Notes: generated by a model not told the origin, from the sequence alone. DNA of 64,000 bases from Cornus controversa (GCA_026545225.1 CM048849.1:7466041-7530040); one strand, 5' to 3'. Positions 20,267-32,911 are shown, numbered from the stretch's first letter. A program made the numbers and translations.

Positions 20267-23200
20267 TAGGGAACCAAGCAAGAAAAGGAAGACATCAATA
20301 AGCAAGATTATGTGATAAGGTTCCGTCAACAAAGGGGCAAGAAAGATGAAGTTAGTCAAAACTTTTGATGATTCCAATGGAGTGACCAATTCTAAGGAGT
20401 GTTTTTCATTTCATACATTTTAGAGTATGAGGATTTTTTTTTCTTAAACTATCTTTATACACAGGACGAGTGGCAAATTTTAATGTCTAAATATTTAGTT
20501 TTGGATTTTAGTTTTGAAAACTACATTTTTATATTTGGAAAGGTTTTTTCAATTAAACTGGATAGACATGTTACTGTTACTGGTGCATTGGTGGATGGTC
20601 TTTATTTATTAACTCCTAGCTCTTATGTTTTACAAGATAATAAGTTAAATGTAGCAATAAAGAATCTAAGTGTCAAGAGAAAATATGTTTCTTCTGACTC
20701 AATGTATCTTTGGCATGTTAGATTGGGTTATATTAATCAAAATAGGATTCAAAGGTTGGTTCAAGAATGTTTAATACCTATTGAAGCAGAGGCACTTATG
20801 CCAACTTATGAATCTTGTATTGAGGGTAAAATGATGAAGTGGTTATTTTCAGCTAAAGGATATAGAGCCAAAGAACCATTGGAGTTAGTGCATATTGATG
20901 TAAATGTTTATTTGATGCACCACAAGTCTAAAACTTTTGGAAAGTTTTAAGAGTATCAGGCAGAAGTTAGGTAAATACATCAAAACATTACGATTAGACT
21001 TTAGAGGGGAGTACTTCTTAGGACATTTTAAGAACCACATGGTTACTAAGGGTATTGTTAGTCAGTTGTCTACACTAGGTTACCTCAGTGAAATGGTGTA
21101 GCAAAAAGGAGAAATAGAACATTGCTAGACATGGTTAGATCAATGTTGAGTTATTCAACGTTACCTACTTCCTTTTGGTGTTTAGCCTTAGATGCAACCT
21201 CTTATACATTGAATCATGTTCCATCTAAGTTGGTACCAAAGACTCCTTATAAGCTATGGATATAGTGTAGAGCTAGTCTGGCATAGTTCCATATTTGGGG
21301 TTGTCCTGCAATGTGCAGATAGGACAAGTGACTAAGTTGGAAGTAAGATCAAGATTGTGTCTGTTTGTAGGCTATCCAAAGGAAACCAAGGGTGGTTTAT
21401 TTTATGATCCTAATGATAAGAAAGTATTAGTTAGCACCAATGTTGTATTCTTAGAGAAAGATTATATTATGAACCACAGATACAAAAGTAAAGTTGTTTT
21501 GGATGAGATGTCAGATTCTTTTAAAGAACCGGTGGTAGATGAACCGATCATAGATAATAAGACTGATGGAGCACAAGAGACTATCTCTAGTACACCTTCA
21601 TCTTCTAGTACACATATGGCCCGTTGTAGTGGGAGAGTCTCACGACAACCCGACAAATACATATTTTTTAGAGAATCTTATGAGGTTATTCCGAATAAAT
21701 TAACATAAGTTGGACCCTGTGAACTACGAATAAACTATCAATGATAAGGATATAGAAAACTGGCAGGTTGCCATGAAATCAAAATTGGAATCTATGTATT
21801 CCAATCAAGTCTGAAAACTTTTAGAACCACCTGCTGGGATAAAACTCATCGGATGCAAGTGGATCTATAAAAGGAAAAGAGGAATAGATGGTAATGTGGA
21901 GACATATAAGGCAAGGCTAGTAGCTAAAGGCTTCACTCAATGTGAAGGGATTGACTATGAGGAGACATTTTCACTGGTAGCCATTTTAAGGTCTATTCGA
22001 ACTCTTTTAGCCATAAATGCTCAGTATGATTATGAGATATGGTCGATGGATGTCAAGACGACATTTTTGAAGGGCCATCTGGAAGAGGACATCTATATAA
22101 AATAACCAAACGGGTTTGTGGTGAAAGGTCAGGAGCACCTAGTGTGCAAATTACAAAGATCCATTTATGGACTTAAGTAAACATCCAGGAGCTAGAATAT
22201 ACATTTTGATCAGGCAATCAAGGTATTTGGTTTTGATCAAAACATTGATGAGGCTTGTGTGTACAAGAAGGTACAGGATAGCATTGTAATCTTTCTTATT
22301 ATTTATGTGAATGATATTCTACTCATTGAAAATGATCTAAGGCATTATCATCAGTGAAAATTTTGTCTAGCAATTTTGACATAAAAGACTTGGGAGAAGC
22401 TAGTTGCATACTTGGGATTAAGCTTGTGTGTAATCAAAAGAAAAAGGATGGTCGGCTTATCCCAAGCCGTATATATTGATGAGATTCTGGTCAGGTTTGA
22501 TATGCAAAACTTTAAGAAATCTTTCTTACCTTTCAGGCATGGAGTATCTCTTTCTAAGGCTCAATGTCCTAAGATACCTGAAAAGGAAGAGGAAATGAGA
22601 CAGGTACCATATGCTTCTGTAATAGGTAGTCTCATGTATGTTATGTTGTGTACAAGACCAGATATATGCTATGCAGTGAAAGTTGTCAGTAGGTTCCAGT
22701 CTAACCCTAGTCAAGATCACTGGACTGCGGTCAAGAGTATTCTTAAATATTTAAGAAAGACCAGGGATTATATGCTTATCTATAAAAGTCATGAGCTAGT
22801 ACTAGGTTGTTATACAGATTCTGCTTTTCAATTATATGAGGATTCTAGAATATCTACCTCAGGATTTGTGTTTATGCTGTATGAAGGGGTTATAAGTTGG
22901 AGGAGTGTGAAGTAATTGTGTATTGCTGATTCAACCATAGAGACTGAATATGTTGCAACTTCTGAAGCAGCAAAGGAAGTCATTTAATTAAGGAAATTCC
23001 TCTATGATCTGGGAGTTGTGCAATAGTGGAGCTCGCCTATTGTACTTCATTGTGACAATAGTGGAGTTGTTACTCAAAGCAAGGATCCTAGAAACCATAA
23101 GCGTGCGAAACACATTGAGAAGAAATATCATCTAATTAGAAATATAGTATAACGCGGAGACGTAGTGATAACTAAGATCGCATCAGAGAACAAACTTGTT

Positions 23201-23303
23201 GATCCATTTACTATAGCACTATCGATCAAAGTGTTTGATAGACACTCGGATAACATGGAAGTTAGATGTGATGGAAACTGGTTATAAAGTGCAAGTGGGA
23301 GAT
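20267..23303 (+). pseudogene. Ty1/copia pol relic (integrase, RT, RNase H)
   Basis: Plus-strand copia polyprotein with many stops and frameshifts. In order: GAG-pre-integrase (20399-20950, WHVRLGYINQNRIQRLVQ, with the following C/H motif damaged); integrase core relic (about 20950-21300, LRLDFRGEYF, where D and E flank the usual spacing); a linker with LFVGYPKETKGGLFYDPNDKKV (21295-21708); reverse transcriptase (about 21770-22400, GCKWIYKRKRG, YKARLVAKGFTQ, MDVKTTFLKGHLEEDIY, and YVNDILL where YVDDML is usual); and RNase H (22600-23270, SRFQSNPSQDHW, GCYTDSAF, ETEYVATSEAAKE, HCDNSGVV, KHIEKKYHLIR). The catalytic YVDD is changed to YVND. The element lacks its 5' LTR and gag, and its left part abuts the SIRE-like LTR at 20266. 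Confidence 0.9.
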
Positions 23304-24741
23304 TGGTAGGATTGTATGCCCTTTTATAGCACCAATTGAGATGTAATAACATTATCTTATCAATAAGAATCTGTTGTTTATCAAAAATATTGTGTATATA
23401 TTATGAATGTTATGTATTGATTCGATTCAAGACCCGAATTGTAGTATCCATTGACTACGCAATGACTTGGTGTGTGCATGGTATGGTTACCAAAGTTAAG
23501 AGCATAAGTCACTTATATTACGTTATCATAAAGTGTTTTATTCGTTCAGTAATAGTGGATGGACTCCCTATTGATAAAGAATAGAGTAGAATCGCCGACA
23601 AGTCATTATCAAAGTAATTGTAAGGTCGTCATTGCAATTACTACTTGTCAATGTTATGGCGAATGTTATCCTCAAGTATGAGGGAGTGATAAACCCTAGG
23701 CATGGTTGGTCAGCACTTTGATAAATCTGAATAAATTTAGTGTTGGTTGATCATGTGTTTTGGAATATAATCCCAAGAGGTAAATGAAAAATAATCAAGT
23801 GGCTTAATAGATATTCAATTGTTGATTTCGATTGATTGGCACTTATACATCCATATCCAATTGTGCGTAAATGGATAATTTTGTATAATTAACATGGGTG
23901 TTGTGTGTTGAGGTAACACATGGTTTAAAAACAACACATGGTTTAACCAGTCTCGAGTTGGAGTGTAACCACACTTATATAGTAGAATTAAGTTGTGGTT
24001 AATAGATTATTGAAATTTAGGGTCATGGGATGATCGGACTAATTTATAATTCAATGGAGCCAATAAGAGTTTAGGCCCGTAAAATAAGATCATAACTTCT
24101 AGCCCACTTGGTCGATTTAAAACCAACTAAGTTGTTAAATGTGAATTGATTTAATGTGTTAGGGGAATTTGTAATTTAATTACATACTAAGGGCATAAGA
24201 GAAATTATATATAAATATATATTGAATATTTTAATATCCTGGAATATATATTAATATATATAATTTAAATATATACATAATATATTTTTTTCGTAGGGAG
24301 AATATATGATATGTAGTATGTATATATTTTCCTTTTATATAAAGATATGATTTATCATATCTTGCATATATGGAAAGGGAAAAGTTGTCTTGGGAGAGGC
24401 TCCTTTATAAATATGTCATATTCTCTCCTATATCAATGAGGTGTGAAAAATAGTTAAGACTAAAGTTTTGCAATTATAACAAGAGTGGTTGTAGGAGACT
24501 GTAGAGAGAGAAATCAATTCAAAAACCTAGGTTTCTCCCACAAAAACTAGGTTTTTAGATAATCAACCTCAAGGGTCATCTCGATGATTCTTACGGGGCA
24601 GTATATCAAAGAGATCGATTACTTCACCAATTGTTGAAGACTAAAGGGTTGTAAAATTATTCCTATCAAGGTACACGATCTCTGACTCCCATATTCTCCA
24701 TGCAATCATATTTGTGTTAGGAAAAAAATTTGTTGTTTACA
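23304..24741 (+). mobile_element. 3' LTR of the plus-strand copia relic
   Basis: It follows the purine tract AAGTGGGAGA (23293-23302) and starts TGGTAGGATTGTATGCCC, a typical copia LTR start with one change from TGTTAGG/TGTTGGG. A TATA-like CTTTATAAATATG lies near 24410. The right end is uncertain; I place it at TTTACA (24741) because LTRs end in CA. No 5' LTR exists in the window to confirm it. Confidence 0.6.
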
Positions 24742-25427
24742 TCAACTTTCATACATCAAAGGGTTCAACCAAGTTTATCGATTAATTTCGAGAAACATGC
24801 TTCCGCAAATCAGAAATACCCCCTTCCTTTCCCATCGCAGTGGTGTGATGGTGTAGGTGGCGACGGTGGTGTGGTGGTGGAGATGGCATGAAAACCCATG
24901 AGAATCAGTTTGTGAGTCTTTTTTGAGTGGTATTCATAGAGAGAGGGAGAGAGAATGAGGGTTTGCGAAGAAGACCCATGAGACGAGAAAGATAGCTTGC
25001 AATGAGAGAGGGAGAGAGATTCAGGTGGGTAGTGGTGTGGTGGTGGTTAAGGCGGCAACAATGGGGGTTTATTAGCGGTTGTGAATGGCATAAACATATT
25101 ATGTGTGTGTGTAGATATATATATATATATATATATATTATTTATGTATATAATATTTTACTAATACGTGTTGGCATTTTAAATTTAGTGGTTGATTTGG
25201 CTTAGAATTGTAGAGAGACCGGGGAGATTGTGTAATTGGGCAAGGCCAATCTTGTCCTTTTAAAATTTTTGGTTGCTTAGGTCAACGTGACAAAGTATTA
25301 AAGATGGGATAGTTTGGTAATTTTACAACTACCATTAATAAATCTAACATCGGATAACTCTGACTGGGGTGTAAAGGTTATATTTCAAAAAGTATAAGGT
25401 ATGGATAATAAAGGCAAATCTTATGCT
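24742..25427. other. Intergenic, low complexity
   Basis: GA-rich and GGTGGT-rich stretches and a TA microsatellite (about 25112-25139). No gene recognised. Confidence 0.5.
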
Positions 25428-26208
25428 ATGTTTGGTTGGAATGAAGGATTGAGGAGGGACGGCTGAAAGGGGGGATATATGATATTTCTCATGTTTGGTT
25501 GGAGGGAAGGGAAAAGATGGAGGAAGCAAGGATTAATGATGTATCCCTCTTTTTTTTTTGCTTTGTTTGGTTGGAAGGGAGGATTGAGGAATGATGGAAG
25601 AGAGGAAGGATAAAAGAAATTTCTTGTGTTTGGTTGGAAGGAACGGAAGAGAGGGAGGAAGCAAGGAGGGATGAAGCAGCCTTCTTCCTTTGGGTTTTTT
25701 TATCCGCCCAAAATAGGGTGAAAGACAAAGGGAAATGTTTACATACAAATATATAATTTCAAATTTATCATTTTCAAAAAATTGCAATTTTTCAAAATTG
25801 AACAGAAGTTATAATACAAATATATAATTTCAATTTTATTTTTTTTTTAATTATGTATAATGAGAGGGCTAAAAATATATATAAAAACTCTCATATGCTT
25901 CCTTCCAACCAAACAAAAAAAAAGGTGTTACCCCATGCATCGTTTCTGCTATCTCTTCCATTCAACCAAATAAAAAGTTAGGAAAACACATTCCCTTTCC
26001 TCATCCATCCCTCCCCCTCTCCCTTTCATTCATTTTTTCATTCCTCCAACCAAACGGAATTGATCATTCTATCTATCATTTCTACTATCCTTCCATTCAA
26101 CCAAACAAAAAGTGAGGGAGATACATTCTCTTCCTTAGGCATGCCTCATCCATCCCTCTCCCTCTCCCTCTTGAATCAATTCATTTTTTCATCCCTCCAA
26201 TCAAATGG
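25428..26208. mobile_element. Inverted-repeat elements with TGTTTGGTTGGA ends (nested)
   Basis: Left-type ends TGTTTGGTTGG occur at 25429, 25492, 25564 and 25627. Complementary CCAACCAAAC or CAACCAAA occurs near 25907, 25965, 26047, 26098 and 26195. The purine-rich left half (GGAAGGGAGG) mirrors the pyrimidine-rich right half (CCCTCTCCCT). Two or more copies of one short inverted-repeat family appear nested. A simpler copy is at 54180-54712. No transposase is visible. Confidence 0.7.
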
Positions 26209-26339
26209 AGCATTAGGAACGGTAAGAGTAATTCAGTTTTCTTATTTATTTTACATGTGGGTTGGAAGCACATGCTCAACCCCACATGGGGCGGACCACA
26301 TAACATTTTTGGTGGGGTTTGCAACTTCTTCACAAAACT

Positions 26340-27290
26340 AATCAAAGTCTTCTAAAACAAATTCTTCACCTCTTTGTCAGTACATAAATTTTCCACCAAA
26401 GGTTTAAACTTCTTAAAAGCAGGAAAGCAATTTGACTTTCTTTGAGAAAGTAAACCCACACCATCCTTATACAATCATCCACAAAAACAACAAAATATGT
26501 ATTATTATTCAAAGAAAACGTCTCTTTAGGACCACACAAATCAACATGCACCAACTCAAGTATGGTGGAAGCCATCCATGACTGACCCTTTTTGATTATC
26601 ATTATACAATTTTCTCATATTTTTTCATCATCAATCTTTTATGAGAAACACCATACACCATAATTTTCTTATATAAAAGTTTCAAATACTTGAAGGTCAA
26701 GTATCCAAATTTATAGTGCCATAACCATCTTCTAACAATGAAACTTGTAAGGCATGCTTTTCACAAGAAGCAAAAAAAATTATATTTTTGGCCATGGGAA
26801 CTTAAACAATTAAATTTCTCTTAGCCTTGTATTTTATAAATAGTGCATTTCAATTAAATCTTCAAAAACAAGAAAATACCCATAAAAAAAATTTGCCAAC
26901 ACTAGCAAGTTTGAATCCAAGAATATTTTTTTATCAAACTCATTTCACAAGAGTTTAGCCTCACAATACCTTTGCCTTTGAGTGTTGCTGATATTTACAT
27001 CTTCCATATTCTACTTGGTTTTCACAGACTTATTCAAGTCAACAAAATGCTCGATATTTCATGTCATACGTTTACTACATTCACTATCAACATACCAAAT
27101 ATCGCGAGAGCACTCTTTTTCATAATAAAAAGCAAGGAATAAACTTTCATTGGAGTCATTTTTTTCTTATGCAAATTTAGCATCTTTTTTCTTCATTCTA
27201 CAAATCTTTCAATATGCCCTACACCATTTGCAGTTTTACCATTGGCGGCCTCCCCCATTTTGTTTTGAGGAGTTTGAACGCTTTTTATTT
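26340..27290 (-). pseudogene. Ty1/copia relic: zinc knuckle, protease and integrase start
   Basis: Minus-strand copia polyprotein remnant with many stops. From right to left: basic linker KNKKRSNSSKQNGGG, damaged zinc knuckle (GHIERF), protease with DIWYVDSECSKRMT (normally W-x-D-S-G-C-x-x-H-M), pre-integrase region, then the integrase start SWMASTILELVHVDLCGP followed by YFVVFVDDCIRMVWVYFL (26602-26366). It stops near 26340 beside the inverted-repeat element. Confidence 0.8.
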
Positions 27291-27503
27291 TGTTAGAAAT
27301 AATGAAAGATAATTGTATTTGTTTAAATTGAATTGTCTTGATCTTAATGAATAATTCATAAAAGTTTATTTATAGGCACATAATCTTAGAGGTTAATAAG
27401 CTTAGGAGATAAGAAATTCTAATCTTTGATGATTTAGGAAAAAATAAAAAAATTCTATTAGAAAAAGATATATAATTTATAATAGAAAATATATAATCTA
27501 ACA
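27291..27503. mobile_element. Solo LTR of the miniature copia family
   Basis: 213 bp, TGTTAGAAATAA...TATAATCTAACA. It is about the same as the LTRs at 31238-31453 and 32114-32319. Copia gag/zinc-knuckle coding sequence lies on both sides, so it inserted into that relic. No clear 5-bp duplication remains (TATTT left, CATGC right). Confidence 0.75.
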
Positions 27504-27660
27504 CATGCAAAGAAAAACTTTGCATCACGGCCATATCTATTTCACTAGTAACATTGAGGAGAGTTTTGATTATCACCTTTTATCATTTTTCTCATGAAAT
27601 TGTTGATGGTTGTTGCTAATTCGTCCTCCACCTCTTCTTCAATCTTCTAGAAGAGCTTTT
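27504..27660 (-). pseudogene. Copia gag fragment right of the solo LTR
   Basis: The minus strand reads broken gag-like sequence (EVEDELATTINNFMRKMIK-like, with stops) that would precede the zinc knuckle at about 27200. It probably belongs to the relic at 26340-27290. Confidence 0.45.
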
Positions 27661-28077
27661 AGTATTGGAATGTTTCGATACATTAAGCTTAGTAGCTCAT
27701 AGAAAAATCAATCACAAGCTCGTCCTTATACTTTCGCTTGCAGGCACAACATGATTATATTTCATCCGCAAACTTTGAAAATATGTTTTGAAAAAATAAT
27801 TCTGCATATATATTTTCACCTCTTTCACAAATAAATTCTCAAATTCTCTTTGATGATGAGTTTGGAGTTTAAATAGAGAAAAAAATTCCTAAAAAGCTAG
27901 CGTTCCCACCCACAGTGCCAAATTGCTTCATCCAAACTATTCATATCTTACTCAACCACCCAATACCCACAGTGACCACTAACAAGATCAACCCACTAAC
28001 GCATACACTTTCAACTGATATTTGAGTTGATTCAAGCTATGGAAATGATGGTTAACATCCCAAGTGATCACTGAAGT

Positions 28078-28112
<35 letters not shown>

Positions 28113-28371
28113 CTGGTCTTGCCAATGAAGGTGGATTGAGCATAAGGGTAGGCCAGTGGGCTGGAGACAAGAGACTATTGGGCCATGACCTGACTGAATT
28201 CTGATTTCCATAAAGGGCCAGGCCTCCTGTACTTGTCAAAAAAAACAATTATGATTTAGGTAAAGGGTAAATTGCAGTGACATTTCTTGAAATTTACACT
28301 AATTATATGAACTTTTTCACTTTCTAAAAATTGCACTCACCTTATAACGTAAAAACTTCACATTAGATGTT
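27661..28371. other. Intergenic, with (AG)16 microsatellite
   Basis: No gene recognised. A perfect AG dinucleotide run spans 28079-28110. Confidence 0.6.
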
Positions 28372-28965
28372 AGCTAGGGAGGAAGGACACCGATACAAGA
28401 TATAGACACGACATGATACGGATATTTGAATACAAAAAATTTTAAAAAATAAGATACAGACACAGCAATAATACTTCAAAAAATTAAATAAATAAATATA
28501 TAATATTATACATAAAATATAGTCTTATTCTTCAACCTACAATAAATGTACTTAAAGAAATTATACAAAATATAAGAAGTTAAAATCTAGAAATTTCTTA
28601 TATTTTCTAATATTATTTACAATGACTCACTTGCATGGGAATTTGAAAAATATTTTTGTTTTATTATAAAATGATCATTATTTTTTAACCTATAAAATTT
28701 TTAATATTACAATCTCAACCCCACTTTATAAAACAAAAAATTACAAATTTGTTCCGAAAAGTATCCTAAACGTATCTCAAATGTATCTAAAATGTATCCC
28801 TACGTATTCTCGTGTATCTCAGATGTATCCGACATTCAAAGAATAATTTAAAAAAATGAAATACTTTTCGGAGTATCGGACACTTATCATGGCCCTATCC
28901 GTATCAAATATGTATCCGATATAATTACGGGAGATTTTTTGGAGTATTAGTGCTTCCTAGGATGT
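28372..28965. mobile_element. Possible degenerate TIR element
   Basis: Left edge GCTAGGGAGGAAGGACACCG; the right edge GTGCTTCCTAGGATGTCGG is its approximate inverse. Inside are repeated GTATCCGA, ATGTATCC and GATACGG blocks facing both ways. No transposase. The ends are not well defined. Confidence 0.35.
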
Positions 28966-29470
28966 CGGTATATCACCTGTCATTTTATTATTTTGTTCTT
29001 AAGTTATTTTGATACTACTATTTAATAAAAAAAAAAATTTTTAAATGACATTTAGAGGGAAAAATAGAAATTTTAAACTATTAAATTGATTTCATAAAAA
29101 AAACCTCGTCATAGACCTATATTGACAATTAGCAGAGAAAATTTATAATAAAATTAAATCTTAGGGAGGAAGCCAGTATAATTCTTCAAGGAGAGGTTGT
29201 ATAAGAGGTCTTTGTTGTTTTACCTTTACTCAAAAACTCTATGAAGAAAGGACATAAAGGTCCCATCACAAGTTTTTTTCGAAATGTTCCATCACTTGTT
29301 ATCATTTAAATTTTAGTGAGTCCAGTTCACAATATAATATTATATAGAATAATTAATATTACTAATTTCGAAATACCCAAATAACTAATAGAATTTTAAG
29401 CTATTCAATAATCTCTTTTAAGTTAGTCATTTTCTCACAAGTATTTGATATTAAGCATTACAACATGACA
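28966..29470. other. AT-rich intergenic
   Basis: Nothing recognised apart from A/T runs. Confidence 0.5.
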
Positions 29471-29718
29471 TGTGTGTATATATACGCACATGCACAAATA
29501 CAACATAATGAACTTCATTTACACAAAAACGAGTATCATAACTAGTCTAACTTATTACAAATTATATATACATATAATTTACTACAAGTGATATTAATTT
29601 ATTCACAATGAAGAGGGAGACTCTGTAATTTTGTAATAAGTTAGACCCGTTTTTATTTTTGTATATGAAGTTCATTATGTTGTATATGTGCATGTGTGTG
29701 TATATATATATATATATA
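29471..29718. repeat. Foldback with ~80-bp arms
   Basis: ACACATGCACAAATACAACATAATGAACTTCAT-type sequence at about 29470-29555 is the inverse of 29628-29710, including TAACTTATTACAAA versus TTTGTAATAAGTTA. The loop is about 70 bp. It is probably a MITE-like relic. TA repeats follow the right arm. Confidence 0.75.
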
Positions 29719-30517
29719 ACTTCGTTTCTAATAGGAGTAATTAATACAACAAAATCATTTTTTTCAAAAAACATTACAATTAAGCAATACAATTATCATT
29801 ATTCACCATGAAAGAGATTTTTTTTTTTTTTTAAAATTATTAATTCGTATCAGTTATTATTCACTATGTTATTTACTTATTTTTTGCTAAGTTTTAAAGG
29901 TTTTCTTTGTTTTACATTAGATTCAAATGGAAAAGAGAATTAATATAAATGGACGGATAGATTTTTGAATCATTGGTAAGTACTCGATTCGTTACTTTTG
30001 GTATTAAAAATAGATTTAGTTCTTGATCAGGTGTTAAGTCTAACGTTCACTCGGATAAAGTTAGGATCCAAATTTGAATTATTATTAAATATTTTTATTG
30101 TGAGGAGAACCAATAGTAATGATGGTGTGGCACAACAATGAACGGGACCTACATACACCAAGTATGCCAATATATGTATTATTAAATGATCAATTGTACT
30201 TATTACTATTTTAGGGGAGGAATTCGTCAATGAAAGCAACTGTTCACCTACCTTTTTCCAACCACAATAGAAATATCATTTTTTACGAAAACTTCTTACC
30301 TAAAATTCATCAGAAAGACATCCATTCACCACATTTATTCAATCAAATTTCAGAATTATGTCGGACTGTCTAGTTTCCTTTCTCCACTCGTGATCGACCT
30401 TTTCAATACCCTACAAGAGAAGGGCATGGGCAATTTGGGTAATTCAAGTGGGTTGGCCCTAACTCATAGTCAATTTGTATGTTTGTGTAATTGTGTCGGT
30501 GTGGAGGCATTTTGACT
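29719..30517. other. Intergenic, no gene seen
   Basis: AT-rich. An ORF on the minus strand (30027-30239) has no recognisable features. Confidence 0.5.
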
Positions 30518-30652
30518 TTCAGATATTCAGCTGATTGTTCATTTGTTCACGGACACTTGCACCTTTTCAAACTCCAACTAGTATATATTCAGCTGATTGT
30601 TCATTTGTTCACGGACACTTGTACCTTTTCAAACTCCTACTCGTATGACACG
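30518..30652. repeat. Two-copy ~67-bp tandem repeat
   Basis: ATATTCAGCTGATTGTTCAT begins at about 30522 and again at about 30588. The copies differ at only a few bases (GCACC/GTACC, CCAACTAG/CCTACTCG). Confidence 0.9.
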
Positions 30653-30668
30653 TCTCATGCGTGGAAGT

Positions 30669-31237
30669 TTTGACATGTTAGTTTTTTTTTTTTTTTACCT
30701 CTCTCTACATGGCTGTTGATTTTTAAAAAATATTAGCATGCATAAGAAAGACGGAGATTTGCCCACATGTATACTTTTAATTGGAGCAAGACTTTGGCAC
30801 ATATAGAAATGTTAGGGTACGGGTTAATTATCCACGAATTAAATTTTTGCATTCTTACTCTGAACCTTGTTAGACTAATGATCCGTAATTTGAACTAATA
30901 GATCATATGAAAACGAATTGTGTGCATTTACTAAAATGCCTTTAACATATGAGTGATTAATTACTAAAATAAACCCACATGATGTGATCAAATATTTTTA
31001 GATGACCAAAATACCCTGATTTGACCCCACTATCTAATACTACCTTATCACTTTCCTTAATCAAATCAAGCAATCATTTTCTCTTCTCACTCTATCACAA
31101 AATCCTAACTCTCTCTCTCTTGTAATGCGCAAAACGGGTTGAATCGTTGATGATCAACAAAGTCCATTTTTATTGTCTCTAGGCTCATTGGCACTAGTGT
31201 TGAGATCAGCAGTATAGTCGATGTCATCCTCTGTGTC
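30669..31237. repeat. Tandem segmental duplication, copy A (left part)
   Basis: Homologous to 32347-32787 joined to 38732-38945 (copy B). Shared landmarks: GACGGAGATTT, TGTGTGCATTTACTAAAAT, GACCCCACTATCT, CTCACTCTATCACAAAA and GGCTCATTGGCACTAGTG. The unit is about 0.6 kb. Copy A is broken at 31237 by the miniature LTR element and resumes at 32325. At 31057-31061 it has TTAAT where copy B carries the gypsy insertion. Confidence 0.9.
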
Positions 31238-31965
31238 TATTAGAAATAAAGAAAGATTGTATTTGATTGAATTGTCTTATTATGAACAATGCATAAAGGT
31301 TTATTTATAGACACATAATCTTGAAAGCTAAGTAAACTTAAGAGATAAGAAATCCTAATCATAGATGGTTTAGGAGAAGGTGTAAGAAACCTAGTTTAAG
31401 AAAATATATATAATCTAACAGTATATATAATAGAAAATATATATAATCTAACGGCCCCAGCAAACTCAAAGTAAGTTACATGAAGCCAACTTGAATTTGG
31501 AGACAAAATCTTGAATGCGGCTCACAAAAGCAATCTGGTGATATTATCAATTGTGACTACAAACACATACAAAGAAGCTGCAAAAAAATAGCTCGGTAAA
31601 CAAATGCAGCTCATTGGAGCAACGCGAAGACCGAAAGCAGCTAGTTAAAGCGAAAACAAATTTAAAAATCAGAAAAAGAGTTCGTTGAAATCAACGACTT
31701 TGACACACAAATGCTATGATTCGTGAAAGCAATCTGGTGATATTACCAAGAGTGGTTACGAACACATACAAAGAAGTTGCAAAAAAAAAAAATGAACTCG
31801 TTGGAGTAACGGTAAGACAGAAAGTTACTCATTGGAGTGACAACTGATTTGAAAATCAAAAAAGGAGGCTCGTTGAAATCAACGACTTTAACACACAGAT
31901 GCTAATGGGAGCTAATGAATTTAACTTGAACTGGGCTGTCATATTTTTCTCCTTTTAATATCTGC

Positions 31966-32002
<37 letters not shown>

Positions 32003-32319
32003 CAGAAACTATTTTCTATGATTGACCGTCGGGGATGAAGTAGATGGTGTCATCCCTGATGGTGAGGGCGATTGACAATGAAGACTATCAGGAATTGATA
32101 GGTTCTGATACCAAGTTAGAAATAAAGAACGATTTTATTTGATTAAATAATACGTAAAGGCCTATTTATAGGTACATAATCTTGGAGGTTAAGTAAATTT
32201 AAGAGACAAGAAATCCAAGTCCTAGATGGTTTAGAAAAAGTGTAAAAAATTTATATAGTTCAAAAAAATATATATATAAATTAACAGCAAATATAATAGA
32301 AAATATATATAATCTAAAA
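31238..32319 (-). mobile_element. Miniature non-autonomous copia-type LTR element
   Basis: 1082 bp flanked by GTGTC (31233-31237 and 32320-32324). The LTRs are 31238-31453 and 32114-32319 (about 206-216 bp). A copia primer site, TGGTATCAGAAC on the minus strand, lies directly inside the right LTR (32102-32113), so the element faces left. The internal ~660 bp has no ORF. It holds a duplicated ~190-bp block (AGCAATCTGGTGATATTA near 31527 and 31720) and an AT microsatellite (31968-31999). The outer ends are TATTAG and CTAAAA, each one change from TGTTAG and CTAACA. It resembles TRIM-type elements but is longer than usual. Confidence 0.82.
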
Positions 32320-32324
32320 GTGTC

Positions 32325-32787
32325 AATCTCATGTTCTTGAAAAGTCAACATATTTGACATTTAGCTTTTTTTTTCCTCTCTTTTTTTTTTGTGTGGGTGG
32401 TGTGGACAAACTCCTACTACATGGCTATTGATTTTTGACAAAATATTAGCGTGCATCAGAATGACGGAGATTTTTTCACATGTGTACTTTTAATTGGTGT
32501 AAGACTTTGACACATATAAAAAGGTTAGGGTACAAGCTAATTATCCTCAAATTAAATTTTTTGCATTCTTACTCTAAACCTTGTCAGACTAATGATCTGT
32601 AACTTGAACTAATGGATCGTGATGAATCGTGTGCATTTACTAAAATACCGTTAACATATGAGTAATTAATTACTCAAATAGGCCCATCTTTTTGTTACGC
32701 ATTGTTGATGTCATCAAATAGTTTTAGATGACCAAATTACTCTAATTTGACCCCACTATCTCATACTACCTTATCACTTCCCTTAAC
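32325..32787. repeat. End of copy A and left part of copy B of the duplication
   Basis: 32325-32346 completes copy A (ATGTTCTTGAAAAG, cf. ATGTTCTTGAACAG near 38928). Copy B starts at about 32347 and runs to the target duplication TTAAC at 32783-32787. Confidence 0.8.
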
Positions 32788-32911
32788 TGTAGGTACAGAA
32801 AATTGTTCAACTAGTTACTGCCAAATAATTCAATACACTCACCCAAAAGTAATGAACACAATGTTTTCAGAGAAAGAGAAAAGATATTACGAGAGGTGGA
32901 TTAGAGGATCC
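32788..32911 (-). repeat. Inverted U5/R fragment at the left end of the gypsy insertion
   Basis: Reverse complement of about 38608-38731 with roughly a dozen mismatches. Shared blocks: GAAAATTGTTCAACT, AGTAATGAACACAATG, TTTTCAGAGAAAGAG, GAGAGGTGGATT and GAGGATCC. Similarity stops after 32911. Confidence 0.9.

Noticed and set aside
28079..28110. (AG)16 and the many (AT)n runs as functional elements
   Set aside because: Ordinary microsatellites; kept only as landmarks.
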